The position numbers and the translations under genes were made by a program. From positions 1 to 43,633 of the forward strand of contig JAJYKK010000019.1 in NCBI GenBank assembly GCA_021788645.1: 43,633 nucleotides of DNA, read 5' to 3'. Origin of the DNA: Pseudomonadota bacterium (lineage in GTDB: Bacteria > Pseudomonadota > Gammaproteobacteria > Burkholderiales > JAKAFK01). Positions 7,221 through 15,459 of the stretch are shown in pieces. The stretch's first letter is position 1. Each line of letters begins with the position of its first letter. Under the pieces are notes generated by a model, which ran no database searches, was not told the origin of the DNA, and worked only from the letters and a program-made list of their open reading frames with translations.

Positions 7221-8471
7221 ATGACTGACAAGAGCGTGGATGACTTCCGCGTGCGGCTCGGCGGTCGGGAACTGGTACCGATCATGATCGGCGGGATGGG
7301 GGTCGACATTTCTACCGCCGACCTGGCGTTGACCGCCGCGCGCCTGGGCGGTATCGGCCACATCTCCGACGCGATGGTGAAAACGATCACCGACCGTCGC
7401 TATGACACTCAGTACGTCAAGGAGAAAACCAAGCTCTACAAGAGCCACGCGGACAAGCCGGACAAATCGGCGGTGCAGTTCAACCTCGGCCGCTTGGCCG
7501 AGGCGACGAGGCTGCATGTGGGCAAGACCATGGAAGCCAAGCGCGGCGATGGGCTGGTGTTCATCAATTGCATGGAAAAGCTGACCATGAACGCCCCCAA
7601 GGAGACCCTGCGGGTCCGCCTGCGCGCCGCTCTGGACGCGGGCATCGACGGCATCACGCTGGCGGCCGGTCTGCATCTGGGTTCCTTCGCCCTGATCGAG
7701 GACCACCCGCGTTTCCGCGACGCTAAGTTGGGCATCATCGTGTCCTCGCTGCGCGCGTTCCAGTTGTTTCTGCGCAAGTCCGCACGCACCCACCGCTTGC
7801 CGGACTATGTGGTGGTGGAAGGTCCGCTTGCCGGCGGCCACCTCGGTTTCGGCATGGACTGGGCGCAGTACGACTTGGCCAGCATCGTCGCCGAGATCCT
7901 CCGATGGCTGAAGGCCGAGCACCTGGACATCCCGGTGATTCCCGCCGGCGGCATCTTCACGGGCCGCGATGCCGTCGATTTCCTCGAGTCGGGCGCCGCA
8001 GCCGTGCAGGTGGCCACCCGTTTCACCGTGACCCACGAATGCGGCCTGCCCGATGCGGTCAAGCAGGAATATTTCAAAGCCAAGGAAGAGGACATCGAGG
8101 TCAACGAGACCTCTCCCACCGGCTATCCCATGCGCATGCTGAAGAACTCGCCTGCGCTGGGTAGCGGCATTCGGCCCAATTGCGAGGCCTATGGCTACCT
8201 GCTCGACGCCAATGGCTCCTGTGCCTACATTCGGGCCTATAACCTTGCGGTCGCGGCTCGGCCGGATGCCGAGAAGATCTCTGTGGTCGACAAGATCTGC
8301 CTGTGCACCCACATGCGCAATTTCAACTGCTGGACCTGCGGGGCGACCACCTACCGCCTCAAGGACACGACGGTGAAGAATGCGGACGGCACATACAGGC
8401 TGCTCAGCGCCGAGCACGTGTTCAAGGACTACCAGTTCACCAAGGGCAACCAGATCACGTTGCCGCGCTGA
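7221..8471 (+). CDS. Nitronate monooxygenase-like FMN flavoprotein with a C-terminal Cys cluster
   Basis: A 416-residue protein of the nitronate monooxygenase (2-nitropropane dioxygenase-like) TIM-barrel family, which uses FMN to oxidise alkyl nitronates. Supporting motifs are the N-terminal 'PIMIGGMGVDIS', the central 'VVVEGPLAGGHLGFG' and the phosphate-binding 'PVIPAGGIFTGRDAV'. Family members are usually 310-380 residues. The additional C-terminal segment contains 'CLCTHMRNFNCWTCG', a CxCx7CxxC pattern that could hold an Fe-S cluster or zinc; that is inference. The start has GTGAGGAC 6-13 bases upstream. It is a single gene, with no operon partner. The substrate is not known, and related barrels include enoyl reductase FabK. 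Confidence 0.8.
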   Translation: MTDKSVDDFRVRLGGRELVPIMIGGMGVDISTADLALTAARLGGIGHISDAMVKTITDRRYDTQYVKEKTKLYKSHADKPDKSAVQFNLGRLAEATRLHVGKTMEAKRGDGLVFINCMEKLTMNAPKETLRVRLRAALDAGIDGITLAAGLHLGSFALIEDHPRFRDAKLGIIVSSLRAFQLFLRKSARTHRLPDYVVVEGPLAGGHLGFGMDWAQYDLASIVAEILRWLKAEHLDIPVIPAGGIFTGRDAVDFLESGAAAVQVATRFTVTHECGLPDAVKQEYFKAKEEDIEVNETSPTGYPMRMLKNSPALGSGIRPNCEAYGYLLDANGSCAYIRAYNLAVAARPDAEKISVVDKICLCTHMRNFNCWTCGATTYRLKDTTVKNADGTYRLLSAEHVFKDYQFTKGNQITLPR

Positions 8472-8925
8472 CTTGCGCCCTCGCAGATGGGCGGGCGAAC
8501 CCCTGCCGTCGCCTGCGCCGCCTGTGTCGGCCACGTGGGGTTCGATGAAGGCCGACGCCGTCTCGCCGCCGTTGGTTGCGGCCTGCCGGAATCGGGCCCG
8601 GGAACGCCAACTCGGGCCGCTGGCGAGTCGTGGGGCGCCAACGGGGCCTTATGCGGTCTATGCATCCTGGCCGGCCGATGTCCTCCTTCTGCCGCTACCG
8701 GCGCTGGGCCGTTTCGTCTCCGCGCGGCTTGCCTGACGCGCAGCGCACGCCGGTCGACAAGCGACGGCTGACCGTCGTGGCTTGCGCTGTCGTGCAGGGG
8801 AGGGCATGCGCCCATGCGCCGAGGCCGTCCGCGAACCAGGGGCAGAAGGGGCGCCTCGACGCGGACAAAGCCCGAGACGCCGACGTTCCGGGAAGGAAAG
8901 CGGGAGTTTGGCGCGTCCGCCACGG
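8472..8925. other. Intergenic region after the flavoprotein gene
   Basis: About 450 bases of high-GC sequence. Several open frames cross it on both strands, but they lack ribosome binding sites and recognisable domains and overlap one another. No terminator, repeat or RNA gene was recognised. Confidence 0.4.
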
Positions 8926-9450
8926 TTACTCGCACGACTCACGCTCTGCCCAGTCGGCGAGATAGGCGATGGCCTGCGCAGTCTGGGCGGGGTCGGCAGG
9001 GGGGGCATTCAAGAGGCGCAAGGCGTGCTCCATCGTCCTGTGGTGTTCGATTCGGCAGGCAGGGGTATCGGGGGAGGACTGCTTGTGCAGGAGCGCTTCC
9101 TTGAGACGATAGCACTGATCCATCATGCCGATGAGATGGGCCAGCACTTGGCGGATGGCATCGTGAGGCAGGCCGTTGGCGATGCGCGCCTGGAGAGTCG
9201 CCAAGCTCGCGCAAATGCGGTGGCGCTCATTTTCGACGAGAACCATGCCGGCGTAACAAGCGCTGTCGCCGCGCCATTCGGTGGGGCCATTCATGTCGCG
9301 CGCCGCGGCTGCGCGGGGCTGCTCCGGCGCCGCCCGACGGGGACAGAAGCCGGTGCGCGTGCCCGTCTGCGGCGATATCCGCGACTGGGGTCGCAGATGG
9401 TGGCAGCCGGGATCCGGGTCGGCGCGCCGGAGGTCATGCGATGAGCGCAT
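8926..9450 (-). CDS. Hemerythrin-like protein with substituted metal ligands, overlapping rpoS
   Basis: A 174-residue frame whose ATG lies 17 bases inside the end of rpoS and is preceded by GAGGAGG at good spacing, so translation may be coupled. A second start at 9294 would give 122 residues and removes a Pro/Arg-rich, unconserved-looking N-terminus. The C-terminal part follows the four-helix spacing of bacteriohemerythrins: 'NERH' (His77), then 'CYRLKEALL' where 'HFxxEExLM' is expected (Cys113, Lys117), 'SP' then Cys132 and His136 where HxxxH is expected, and 'LADWAERE' (Glu171) where the last His would be. Only two of the His ligands remain, so it is unlikely to bind a normal di-iron oxygen site. 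The family assignment is by pattern only; the function is unknown. Confidence 0.5.
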   Translation of the reverse strand: MRSSHDLRRADPDPGCHHLRPQSRISPQTGTRTGFCPRRAAPEQPRAAAARDMNGPTEWRGDSACYAGMVLVENERHRICASLATLQARIANGLPHDAIRQVLAHLIGMMDQCYRLKEALLHKQSSPDTPACRIEHHRTMEHALRLLNAPPADPAQTAQAIAYLADWAERESCE

Positions 9451-10387
9451 CGGCGTCCTCCTCGCTCAGGAGGGCACGCAACGCCTGCAACGCTTCCTGT
9501 TGAAGCTGGCGCACCCGCTCCCGCGTGATCTTCAGTCGCCTCGCCACTTGATCGAGCGTGCAGGGGCCGTAACCGTTGAGCCCGAATCGGCGTTCGATGA
9601 CAAAGCGATGCCGCCGGGACAGTCCCTGAAGCCACGTGGCCAGGTGCGCGCCGACCTCGGCACAATGAACGGCATCCTCCGTGGAGGGGCGCTGCTCGTC
9701 AGGCAGTGCCTCCGCAATGGTGAGGTCCGCGTCCCGGGAAAGCGGGGCGTCCAAAGACTCGAGGAACGTGAGGGAGTCGGAAAGGGCCAGGATCTTTCGC
9801 ACCTCCTCCGCCGGCCTGTCCAGGAAACGCGCCACCTCGACGGCGGTTGGCGCCCGTCCGTCGACGGTTCCGCTCTCCAGGTGATGCAAGGCGCGTATGC
9901 AAAGGTTCACTTCCCTCAACATGTGAATCGGCAAGCGGATGGTTCGCCCGCAAGTCATGACCGCGTGCTCGATGCGCTGGCGGATCCACCAGTGCGCGTA
10001 GGTCGTGAAGCGAAAGCCGAGACCCGGATCGAACTTGTCGAGAGCGTGCATGAGACCGAGGTTTCCCTCCTCGATCAGGTCCAGAAAGTCGAGCCCGCGG
10101 TTGACATAGCGCTTCGCGATGCTCACCACGAAACGAAGATTGTGCTCGATCATGAGGCACCGCGCCGCCGCATCGCCTTCCCGCGCGCGGCAGGCGAGCC
10201 TTTGCTCCTCCTGCGGCGTGAGCAGGCGTTTCGCGCCGATGTCATTCAGATACATCTGGATGAGGTCGTCTTCCGGCTCGACAAAATAGGCGCGCTGCGC
10301 CCCCGGACAATCGTCCATGCGTTCGTCGAGCGCGTCTTCCATGTTCCAATCCGGCACCGGGTCCTGCTCGTGATCGGCATACGTCAT
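9434..10387 (-). CDS. rpoS: Stationary-phase sigma factor RpoS
   Basis: A 317-residue sigma-70-family factor of RpoS size, the master regulator of the general stress response. Region 1.2 has 'YLNDIGAKRLLTPQEE'. Region 2 has 'DLIEEGNLGLMHALDKFDP' and 'YAHWWIRQRIEHAVM', followed by the group 1/2 signature 'TIRLPIHMLREVN'. Region 4 has 'LDQVARRLKITRERVRQLQ'. The start at 10387 is preceded by GGAAGGAG with seven-base spacing; the in-frame upstream extension lacks such a site. In many gammaproteobacteria rpoS follows nlpD; here it has a long upstream region shared with a divergent efflux operon. The hemerythrin-like gene overlaps its stop codon. Confidence 0.92.
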   Translation of the reverse strand: MTYADHEQDPVPDWNMEDALDERMDDCPGAQRAYFVEPEDDLIQMYLNDIGAKRLLTPQEEQRLACRAREGDAAARCLMIEHNLRFVVSIAKRYVNRGLDFLDLIEEGNLGLMHALDKFDPGLGFRFTTYAHWWIRQRIEHAVMTCGRTIRLPIHMLREVNLCIRALHHLESGTVDGRAPTAVEVARFLDRPAEEVRKILALSDSLTFLESLDAPLSRDADLTIAEALPDEQRPSTEDAVHCAEVGAHLATWLQGLSRRHRFVIERRFGLNGYGPCTLDQVARRLKITRERVRQLQQEALQALRALLSEEDADALIA

Positions 10388-10521
10388 GACGCACTCCTTC
10401 CGCCATCCAACGGCGAGAGAACCTACAGGAAGCAAAATGGGATCGACGCCCCTCGGTCGAGCCCCCGGCAAACGCGGCCGCGAGGGTGCGGTGCCGAGTC
10501 ACGGGCCTGATGGTAAGGATC

Positions 10522-10541
10522 GGCAGATCCGTATATCTGCC
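10522..10541. promoter_or_regulatory. 20-bp palindrome, likely operator
   Basis: GGCAGAT (10522-10528), six bases, ATCTGCC (10535-10541): two perfect 7-bp arms. The size and symmetry fit a dimeric helix-turn-helix regulator of the TetR, LuxR or MarR kind. It sits about 135 bases upstream of rpoS and 240 bases upstream of the efflux operon, so the target is uncertain. No regulator gene is adjacent. Confidence 0.45.
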
Positions 10542-10548
10542 ACCGTCA

Positions 10549-10568
10549 AGCTTACATGTAGCTTACAT
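10549..10568. promoter_or_regulatory. Tandem AGCTTACAT repeat
   Basis: AGCTTACAT occurs at 10549-10557 and again at 10560-10568, eleven bases apart, so both copies face the same side of the helix. The same core in reverse orientation (ATGTAAGC) lies at 18333-18340, upstream of the second exporter operon. It is a candidate binding site of a shared regulator. Confidence 0.4.
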
Positions 10569-10782
10569 TGCCCGGTTTGGAAGTTCTATGCGGTATCGCA
10601 CGCAATGGAGGGCCTGATGGCCGGCAGCCCCAGGCCGGGAGCCACGATCCGTCACCAATAAATGGAGTTAAGCATCCCCTATACTGAATATACGGGTTGG
10701 TTTCCGAGCGCGATATGATGCCGTGATCGCAGACCTCGGCGGTGTGCGCGAAATGAAGTATTTTGCTACGATGTAGACAGGG

Positions 10783-12348
10783 ATGTCGCTGGATATCAAC
10801 AGGGCTGGGTTAGCCATGCGGTTTCGGCCCGGGACCGTCTTCCTTGCCATGGGTCTTCTGCTTGGCGGTTGCGAGGCCGGACCGGATTTCGTGCGCCCGG
10901 CGCCGCCCGGCATCAGCGCCTACATCCCTGAGAGCGTCTCCCTTAACCTGACGCCGGGCCACGACGAGCCCGCCCAAACACTCGTGGCGGGCCAGGCGGT
11001 CCCTCGAGCCTGGTACAGGCTTTTCCACGCCTCGGTGCTCGATGGCGTGGTTCGCCAGGCTATCGCCAGTAGTCCGACCATTGCCGCGGCGCAGGCCACC
11101 CTGGCGGAGGCGCAACAGGCTGTGCTTCAGGCGCGTGGCGCCGATTATCCTCAGCTTGATCTCGCGGTGTCAGCCGAGCGCCAGCGTGGTCCGTCCAATC
11201 TGCTCGGGCAGCAACCTGGCAAACCGCTTCCGACCTACGACCTTTACACGGTAGGGCCATTCGCGAGCTTCTCGCCCGATGTCTTTGGCGCCACCGCGCG
11301 CCGGGTCGAACAGCAAGTGGCGCTCGCGCGGTACCGGGCGTACGAACTCGCCGCCGCACAACTGGCGCTGACCGGCAACGTTGTCACAGAGGCGCTGACG
11401 ATCGCCTCGGACCGGGCGCAGGTCGGTGCGGTGGAAAACATCATCGCCGATGACAAGAAGAACGTGGCGCTTGTTCGGAAAAAGTTCGCGGTCGGTCGGG
11501 CGCCGCGCACGGATGTGCTGCTCGCCGAAAGCCAGCTTGCCAATGATCGTGCCCTCCTCCCGCCCCTGCGGCAGCAGCAGGCCACGGCCGAGGGCGCGCT
11601 TACGACGCTGGTTGGCAAGTATCCGGCCCAATGGTCACCGCCCGCCTTCACCCTGTCCGACCTTACGCTGCCGGCGCGCCTACCGGTCGGCATACCGTCA
11701 GCCCTGGTCCATCACCGGCCGGACATCCTGGCCGCCGAGGCCGAGCTTCATGCCTCCAGCGCGGCCATCGGGGTCGCTGTCGGCCAGACCTATCCAAGCA
11801 TCAATCTGTCGGCCTCCCTGGCGAGTGCGGCCATCGATCCCAATGAGCTGTTCAAGCACTCCGGGCTTATCGGGTTCGTTCTCGGGAGCCTTACCGCACC
11901 GCTGTTTCACGGGGGCGCGCTGGAGGCCCAAAAGCAAGGCGCCATCGACGCGTTTCGCGTGTCCGCGGCCACCTACCGACAAGTGGTCGTACAGGCCTTT
12001 GGACAAGTTGCGGATTCGCTGCGGATGCTCGACCAGGACGCCCGGCTCGTGGGCGCTGAACACCAAGCGCTGCTCGTCGCTGACGCCTCGCTGGCGATGC
12101 AACGGCTCGGCTATAAGGCCGGTAGGGTTGACGTCCTGAAACTGCTGGATGCCGAACGCAGCGACCAACAGGCCCGCCTCGGCTACACCCGCGCCCTCGC
12201 CGAGCGCTACCTCGATACGGTGCAATTGTTTGTTGCGATGGGAGGGGGTTGGTCGGAACAGCGCGCCCTTGACAGCGGTCGACCCCTTGGGGCGCGTACC
12301 GTCCGCGCTGCACCGCCAAGCGGAGCCGCACCGGGCGCGGCGGAGTAA
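10783..12348 (+). CDS. Outer membrane efflux lipoprotein, TolC/OprM (NodT) family
   Basis: A 521-residue outer membrane factor, the exit duct of a tripartite exporter. The signal peptide ends in the lipobox 'LLLGGC', so the protein is probably lipid-anchored as in OprM. 'GPDFVRPAPP' after the Cys matches the 'GPDYxRP' signature of this family. Two similar halves rich in Ala/Gln helices follow, as expected for OEP repeats, including 'VHHRPDILAAEAELHASSAAIGVAVG' in shortened family form. A second start at 10816 gives a more compact signal peptide and may be the true one. It is the first gene of an operon with a membrane fusion protein, permease and ATPase. Confidence 0.9.
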   Translation: MSLDINRAGLAMRFRPGTVFLAMGLLLGGCEAGPDFVRPAPPGISAYIPESVSLNLTPGHDEPAQTLVAGQAVPRAWYRLFHASVLDGVVRQAIASSPTIAAAQATLAEAQQAVLQARGADYPQLDLAVSAERQRGPSNLLGQQPGKPLPTYDLYTVGPFASFSPDVFGATARRVEQQVALARYRAYELAAAQLALTGNVVTEALTIASDRAQVGAVENIIADDKKNVALVRKKFAVGRAPRTDVLLAESQLANDRALLPPLRQQQATAEGALTTLVGKYPAQWSPPAFTLSDLTLPARLPVGIPSALVHHRPDILAAEAELHASSAAIGVAVGQTYPSINLSASLASAAIDPNELFKHSGLIGFVLGSLTAPLFHGGALEAQKQGAIDAFRVSAATYRQVVVQAFGQVADSLRMLDQDARLVGAEHQALLVADASLAMQRLGYKAGRVDVLKLLDAERSDQQARLGYTRALAERYLDTVQLFVAMGGGWSEQRALDSGRPLGARTVRAAPPSGAAPGAAE

Positions 12349-12375
12349 CCCGGTTTCCCGCAGCGAGGGGACGTC

Positions 12376-13617
12376 ATGGACAACACGGGTACGAATTCAC
12401 TCCCACCCTTACCGGACAAGACGCCCGTCACGGAACAGGCCGCGAAGCCCCGTCCGCCGGCACGACGGCGCCTCATCTGGGTGGCCGCGATCGGCATCGC
12501 GATCGTCATAGGGGGGGTGTTGGTGTGGCACGCCTTCTTCCACACCGTGACGGTGTCCCTGGCACCCACTCGGTCGAACGTGCGCGAGCAGGTCTTTGGG
12601 CTGGGTGAGGTGGGTGCTCGGGTGCAGTCCAATGTCGGGTTCAAGGTGGCAGGCGTGCTGGCTCAACTGGATGTGGACGAAGGGGATCGGGTTCACGCCG
12701 GTCAGGTGCTCGCCAGACTCGACGCGAAGGACGTCGAAGCCCAAGTCGCCGTGGCGCAGGCCAACATAGCCCAGGCACAGGCCAATATCCATAAGGCGAG
12801 AGCAGATGTCACAAGCGCCGCGGCCAACCTGACGAAGGTCTCGGGTGTCAGCAAACGGGATCGGCAACTGATCCAGAGCGGGCTCGTGTCGACCGAGCAA
12901 GACCAGGCCGACGAGGCCGCGGTGCAGGTCGCCGCCGCCAACCTCGCCGTCGCGCATAGCGCACTCACGCAAGCCGTCGCCGCGCTTCGATCCGCGCGGG
13001 CCCAAGAGGCCTTCGAAAAGGCCACCTTGGCCAACTACACCATCCATGCGCCGTTCGACGGCTGGGTGATCTCCCGCAACCTGGAACTTGGCGATGCCGT
13101 CACTCAGGGACAGTCGGTCTTCACCCTCGTCAAGACCGGCACGGTCTGGGCGGTCGGCTATGTGGACGAGCGCCTTGCCGGTTGGCTGCACGTGGGCCAA
13201 CCGGCCCGGATTGTGCTGCGCTCAGAGCCTACCCAGCGCTTCCCCGGCCACGTCGCACGCATTGAGATAGAAAGTAACGCCGTCAACGAGGAGCGCGTTG
13301 TGGATGTGGCCTTCGACCACCTTCCCCGCAACATTCACCTCGCAGAGCAGGCGGAGGTTTATATCACGACCGGGACGCTCAAACAGACCGTGTTGGTGCC
13401 TCAGACAGCGGCCATGGAGGTGAGCGGCAACAGCGGCAAGGTGTGGATCCTTGACAAGGGAAGACTCGCCAAGACCCGGGTCACCTTTGGCCCGCAACTG
13501 CTTGACGGACGGCTTCCCGTGGTCTCCGGGGTGCCTGCCGGCGCGGCCGTGGTGCTGCCTAAACCGGCACTTCGCGTCGGCGAGGCCGCGCACGCCGCGA
13601 GGGGCGGTGCGCCATGA
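12376..13617 (+). CDS. Periplasmic membrane fusion protein (MacA/HlyD type)
   Basis: A 413-residue adaptor that bridges an inner-membrane ABC transporter and the TolC-like duct. One N-terminal anchor (about residues 33-52) is followed by a split lipoyl domain ('VGFKVAGVLAQLDVDEGDRV' and, later, 'IHAPFDGWVISRNLELGD'), a long alpha hairpin of Ala/Gln/Asn-rich repeats in between, and a beta-barrel and membrane-proximal region. The order with the outer membrane factor upstream and an FtsX-type permease overlapping its stop by four bases (ATGA) supports a MacAB-TolC-like pump. The substrate is unknown; macrolides, lipids or signalling compounds are all possible. Confidence 0.9.
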   Translation: MDNTGTNSLPPLPDKTPVTEQAAKPRPPARRRLIWVAAIGIAIVIGGVLVWHAFFHTVTVSLAPTRSNVREQVFGLGEVGARVQSNVGFKVAGVLAQLDVDEGDRVHAGQVLARLDAKDVEAQVAVAQANIAQAQANIHKARADVTSAAANLTKVSGVSKRDRQLIQSGLVSTEQDQADEAAVQVAAANLAVAHSALTQAVAALRSARAQEAFEKATLANYTIHAPFDGWVISRNLELGDAVTQGQSVFTLVKTGTVWAVGYVDERLAGWLHVGQPARIVLRSEPTQRFPGHVARIEIESNAVNEERVVDVAFDHLPRNIHLAEQAEVYITTGTLKQTVLVPQTAAMEVSGNSGKVWILDKGRLAKTRVTFGPQLLDGRLPVVSGVPAGAAVVLPKPALRVGEAAHAARGGAP

Positions 13618-14759
13618 ACCTCGCGTTTCGCGATATCCGGCGCAATAGGCTGCGCTTTGCACTCACCGTGCTCGGTGTCGGCATGCTGCTGGGCGTGGTG
13701 ATCGCCATGACCGGGATTTACGAGGGGGCCTTGACGGATGCGCTGGCGCTTCCGCGCGGTGAACACGCCGCGCTCTGGGTGGTACAGCCCCGTACCTTCG
13801 GACCGTTCGCCGAGCCGTCGCGGATCCCGCGCGACACGCGCGACCTTATCCGCCGCATGCCCGGTGTCGCGGCCGCCGGGGCCGTCACCTTCCAGACGGT
13901 GCAGAGCACCACGGCCGCAGGCAGGCCGGTCCGACTGTATCTGGAAGGCTATGAGCCGGGCCGTCCCGGCGGCCCGCCGCCCTTGGTGGCGGGTCACGGG
14001 TTAACCGAAAGCCACTACCAGGTCGTGGTCGACGCCTCGTCCCACCTGAAGCTCGGCACCCGCGTGCTGCTTGGCCCGTACCGCGATCCCTACACCGTCG
14101 TCGGCCTCACCCACGGGATGGTCAGTTCGGCCGGCGAGCCACTGGCCTGGGTGAATCTGCTTGACGCGCAAGCACTCCAGTTCGACGTGCCGCCGGCGCT
14201 TGAGCGCCGCGAGCGGGCGGCCGGTCGGACGCCGCCCACGACGACGGACGTGAATGCCGTGCTGGTGCGCTTAGAGCCCGGCGTCTCGGCGTTGTCCGTC
14301 GCCCACGATATTTCCCGATGGAAGCACCTTGCGGCCGTTCCCGAAGCCCGCGAGGAGACCTATCTGACCCTGTTCGTCATTCAGAAGATGCAAAAACAGC
14401 TCGGGATGTTCATGACCATCCTGACAGCCGTCTCGGCGGTCATCATCGCCCTCATCATCTACACACTGACCATGGACAAGGTCCGTTCGATCGCGACACT
14501 GAAATTCATCGGTGCGCCCGACCGCACCATCGTCGGGCTGATCGTTCAACAAGCGCTCACGATAGGCATCATGGGTTACGGGATCGGGCTGGCGTTGATC
14601 GTGCTTGGGAAGGCATATTTTCCCCGTCGCGTCCAGCTCGAGCCCTTCGACCTGGCCGTGGTCTTGCTGATCGTCATCGTGGTGTGTCTGGCCGGCTCGG
14701 TGCTCAGCATACGCGCCGCCCTGAAAGTGGACCCCGCGGAGGCGCTTGCCAGTGGATGA
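13614..14759 (+). CDS. ABC transporter permease, FtsX/MacB (DevC-like) type
   Basis: A 381-residue permease with the MacB-type layout: one N-terminal helix (about 13-35), a large periplasmic domain of roughly 220 residues, and three C-terminal helices. The FtsX domain is recognisable in 'QLGMFMTILTAVSAVIIALI' and 'SIATLKFIGAPDRTIVGLI'. Such permeases do not carry solute across the membrane themselves; they transmit ATPase movement to the adaptor and duct. The ATG overlaps the upstream stop, and the stop overlaps the ATPase start. A truncated paralogue of its last 130 residues lies at 15906-16289. Confidence 0.9.
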   Translation: MNLAFRDIRRNRLRFALTVLGVGMLLGVVIAMTGIYEGALTDALALPRGEHAALWVVQPRTFGPFAEPSRIPRDTRDLIRRMPGVAAAGAVTFQTVQSTTAAGRPVRLYLEGYEPGRPGGPPPLVAGHGLTESHYQVVVDASSHLKLGTRVLLGPYRDPYTVVGLTHGMVSSAGEPLAWVNLLDAQALQFDVPPALERRERAAGRTPPTTTDVNAVLVRLEPGVSALSVAHDISRWKHLAAVPEAREETYLTLFVIQKMQKQLGMFMTILTAVSAVIIALIIYTLTMDKVRSIATLKFIGAPDRTIVGLIVQQALTIGIMGYGIGLALIVLGKAYFPRRVQLEPFDLAVVLLIVIVVCLAGSVLSIRAALKVDPAEALASG

Positions 14760-15459
14760 CGGGCTGCAAGATGTGCCGCAGGCGCGTATCGAGTTGCGCG
14801 GCATCAGTAAGCATTTTGGTGAGGGCTCGACCCGTGTGGACGCATTGGTCGACATTGAACTGACCGTGGGGGCCGGAGAAATCATCGGCCTGCTCGGCCC
14901 CTCCGGCAGCGGCAAGAGTACGCTCCTCAACGTGATTGGATGTGTGAGCGAGCCCGACGCCGGGTGGATGCGCCTTGATGGGGAGCTTGTTTATGACACG
15001 CGCTGGCTACGCGCTGACCGCCGCCGTCTACGCCTGACAAAGATCGGTTTCATCTTCCAGACCCACAACCTGCTGCCATTTCTGAATGCGACCGAGAATG
15101 TCGCGGAGGTCATGGAATTGGCGGGCCTCTCCCGGCACCAGGCGCGCATGAGCGCCAACGCTCTTCTGGACTATCTCGAAGTCGGGCACCGTCGTCAGGC
15201 CTTTCCAGGCGAGATGTCGGGCGGCGAGGCACAGCGTGTTGCGATCGCACGGGCTCTTGCCAACAACCCTCGTATCATCCTCGCCGACGAGCCAACGGCG
15301 CCGCTGGATTCGGCACGTGCCCACATCGTCATGGACCTGCTCAGTCGCATCGCCAAGGACCATCAGGCAGCCGTCCTGGTGGTGACGCACGACGAGGCGA
15401 TTTTTCAGCGGTTCGACCGTCTGGTCAGCTTGCGTGATGGTCGGCTTGTCGCGACATAG
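14752..15459 (+). CDS. ABC transporter ATP-binding protein (MacB/LolD-like)
   Basis: A 235-residue nucleotide-binding domain of the LolD/FtsE/MacB class, which powers the permease encoded immediately upstream. Walker A is 'GPSGSGKST', the signature is '[15 protein letters not shown]', Walker B is 'RIILADEP' and the switch His lies in 'VVTHDEA'. The D-loop reads 'APLD' instead of the usual 'AALD'. The start was placed at the GTG at 14752, which overlaps the permease stop and has GGAGG 10 bases upstream; a TTG two codons earlier is the alternative. A frameshifted second copy follows at 16294. Confidence 0.92.
   Translation: MDDGLQDVPQARIELRGISKHFGEGSTRVDALVDIELTVGAGEIIGLLGPSGSGKSTLLNVIGCVSEPDAGWMRLDGELVYDTRWLRADRRRLRLTKIGFIFQTHNLLPFLNATENVAEVMELAGLSRHQARMSANALLDYLEVGHRRQAFPGEMSGGEAQRVAIARALANNPRIILADEPTAPLDSARAHIVMDLLSRIAKDHQAAVLVVTHDEAIFQRFDRLVSLRDGRLVAT

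Larger units (their letters stand above)
10388..10782. other. Divergent control region between rpoS and the efflux operon
   Basis: About 395 bases between two divergent genes, with no protein gene. It holds a 20-bp palindrome (10522-10541) and a 9-bp direct repeat in 11-bp register (10549-10568), and an AT-richer stretch from about 10660 to 10775. Promoters for both genes should lie here, but no clear -35/-10 pair was found. Confidence 0.5.

Noticed and set aside
7161-8534. 457-codon minus-strand frame opposite the flavoprotein
   Set aside because: The plus-strand frame carries clear FMN-binding motifs and a ribosome binding site; the antisense product resembles no family.
8429-8935. 168-codon frame between the flavoprotein and the hemerythrin-like gene
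   Set aside because: Low-complexity Pro/Arg content, no domain, and it overlaps the end of the flavoprotein gene.
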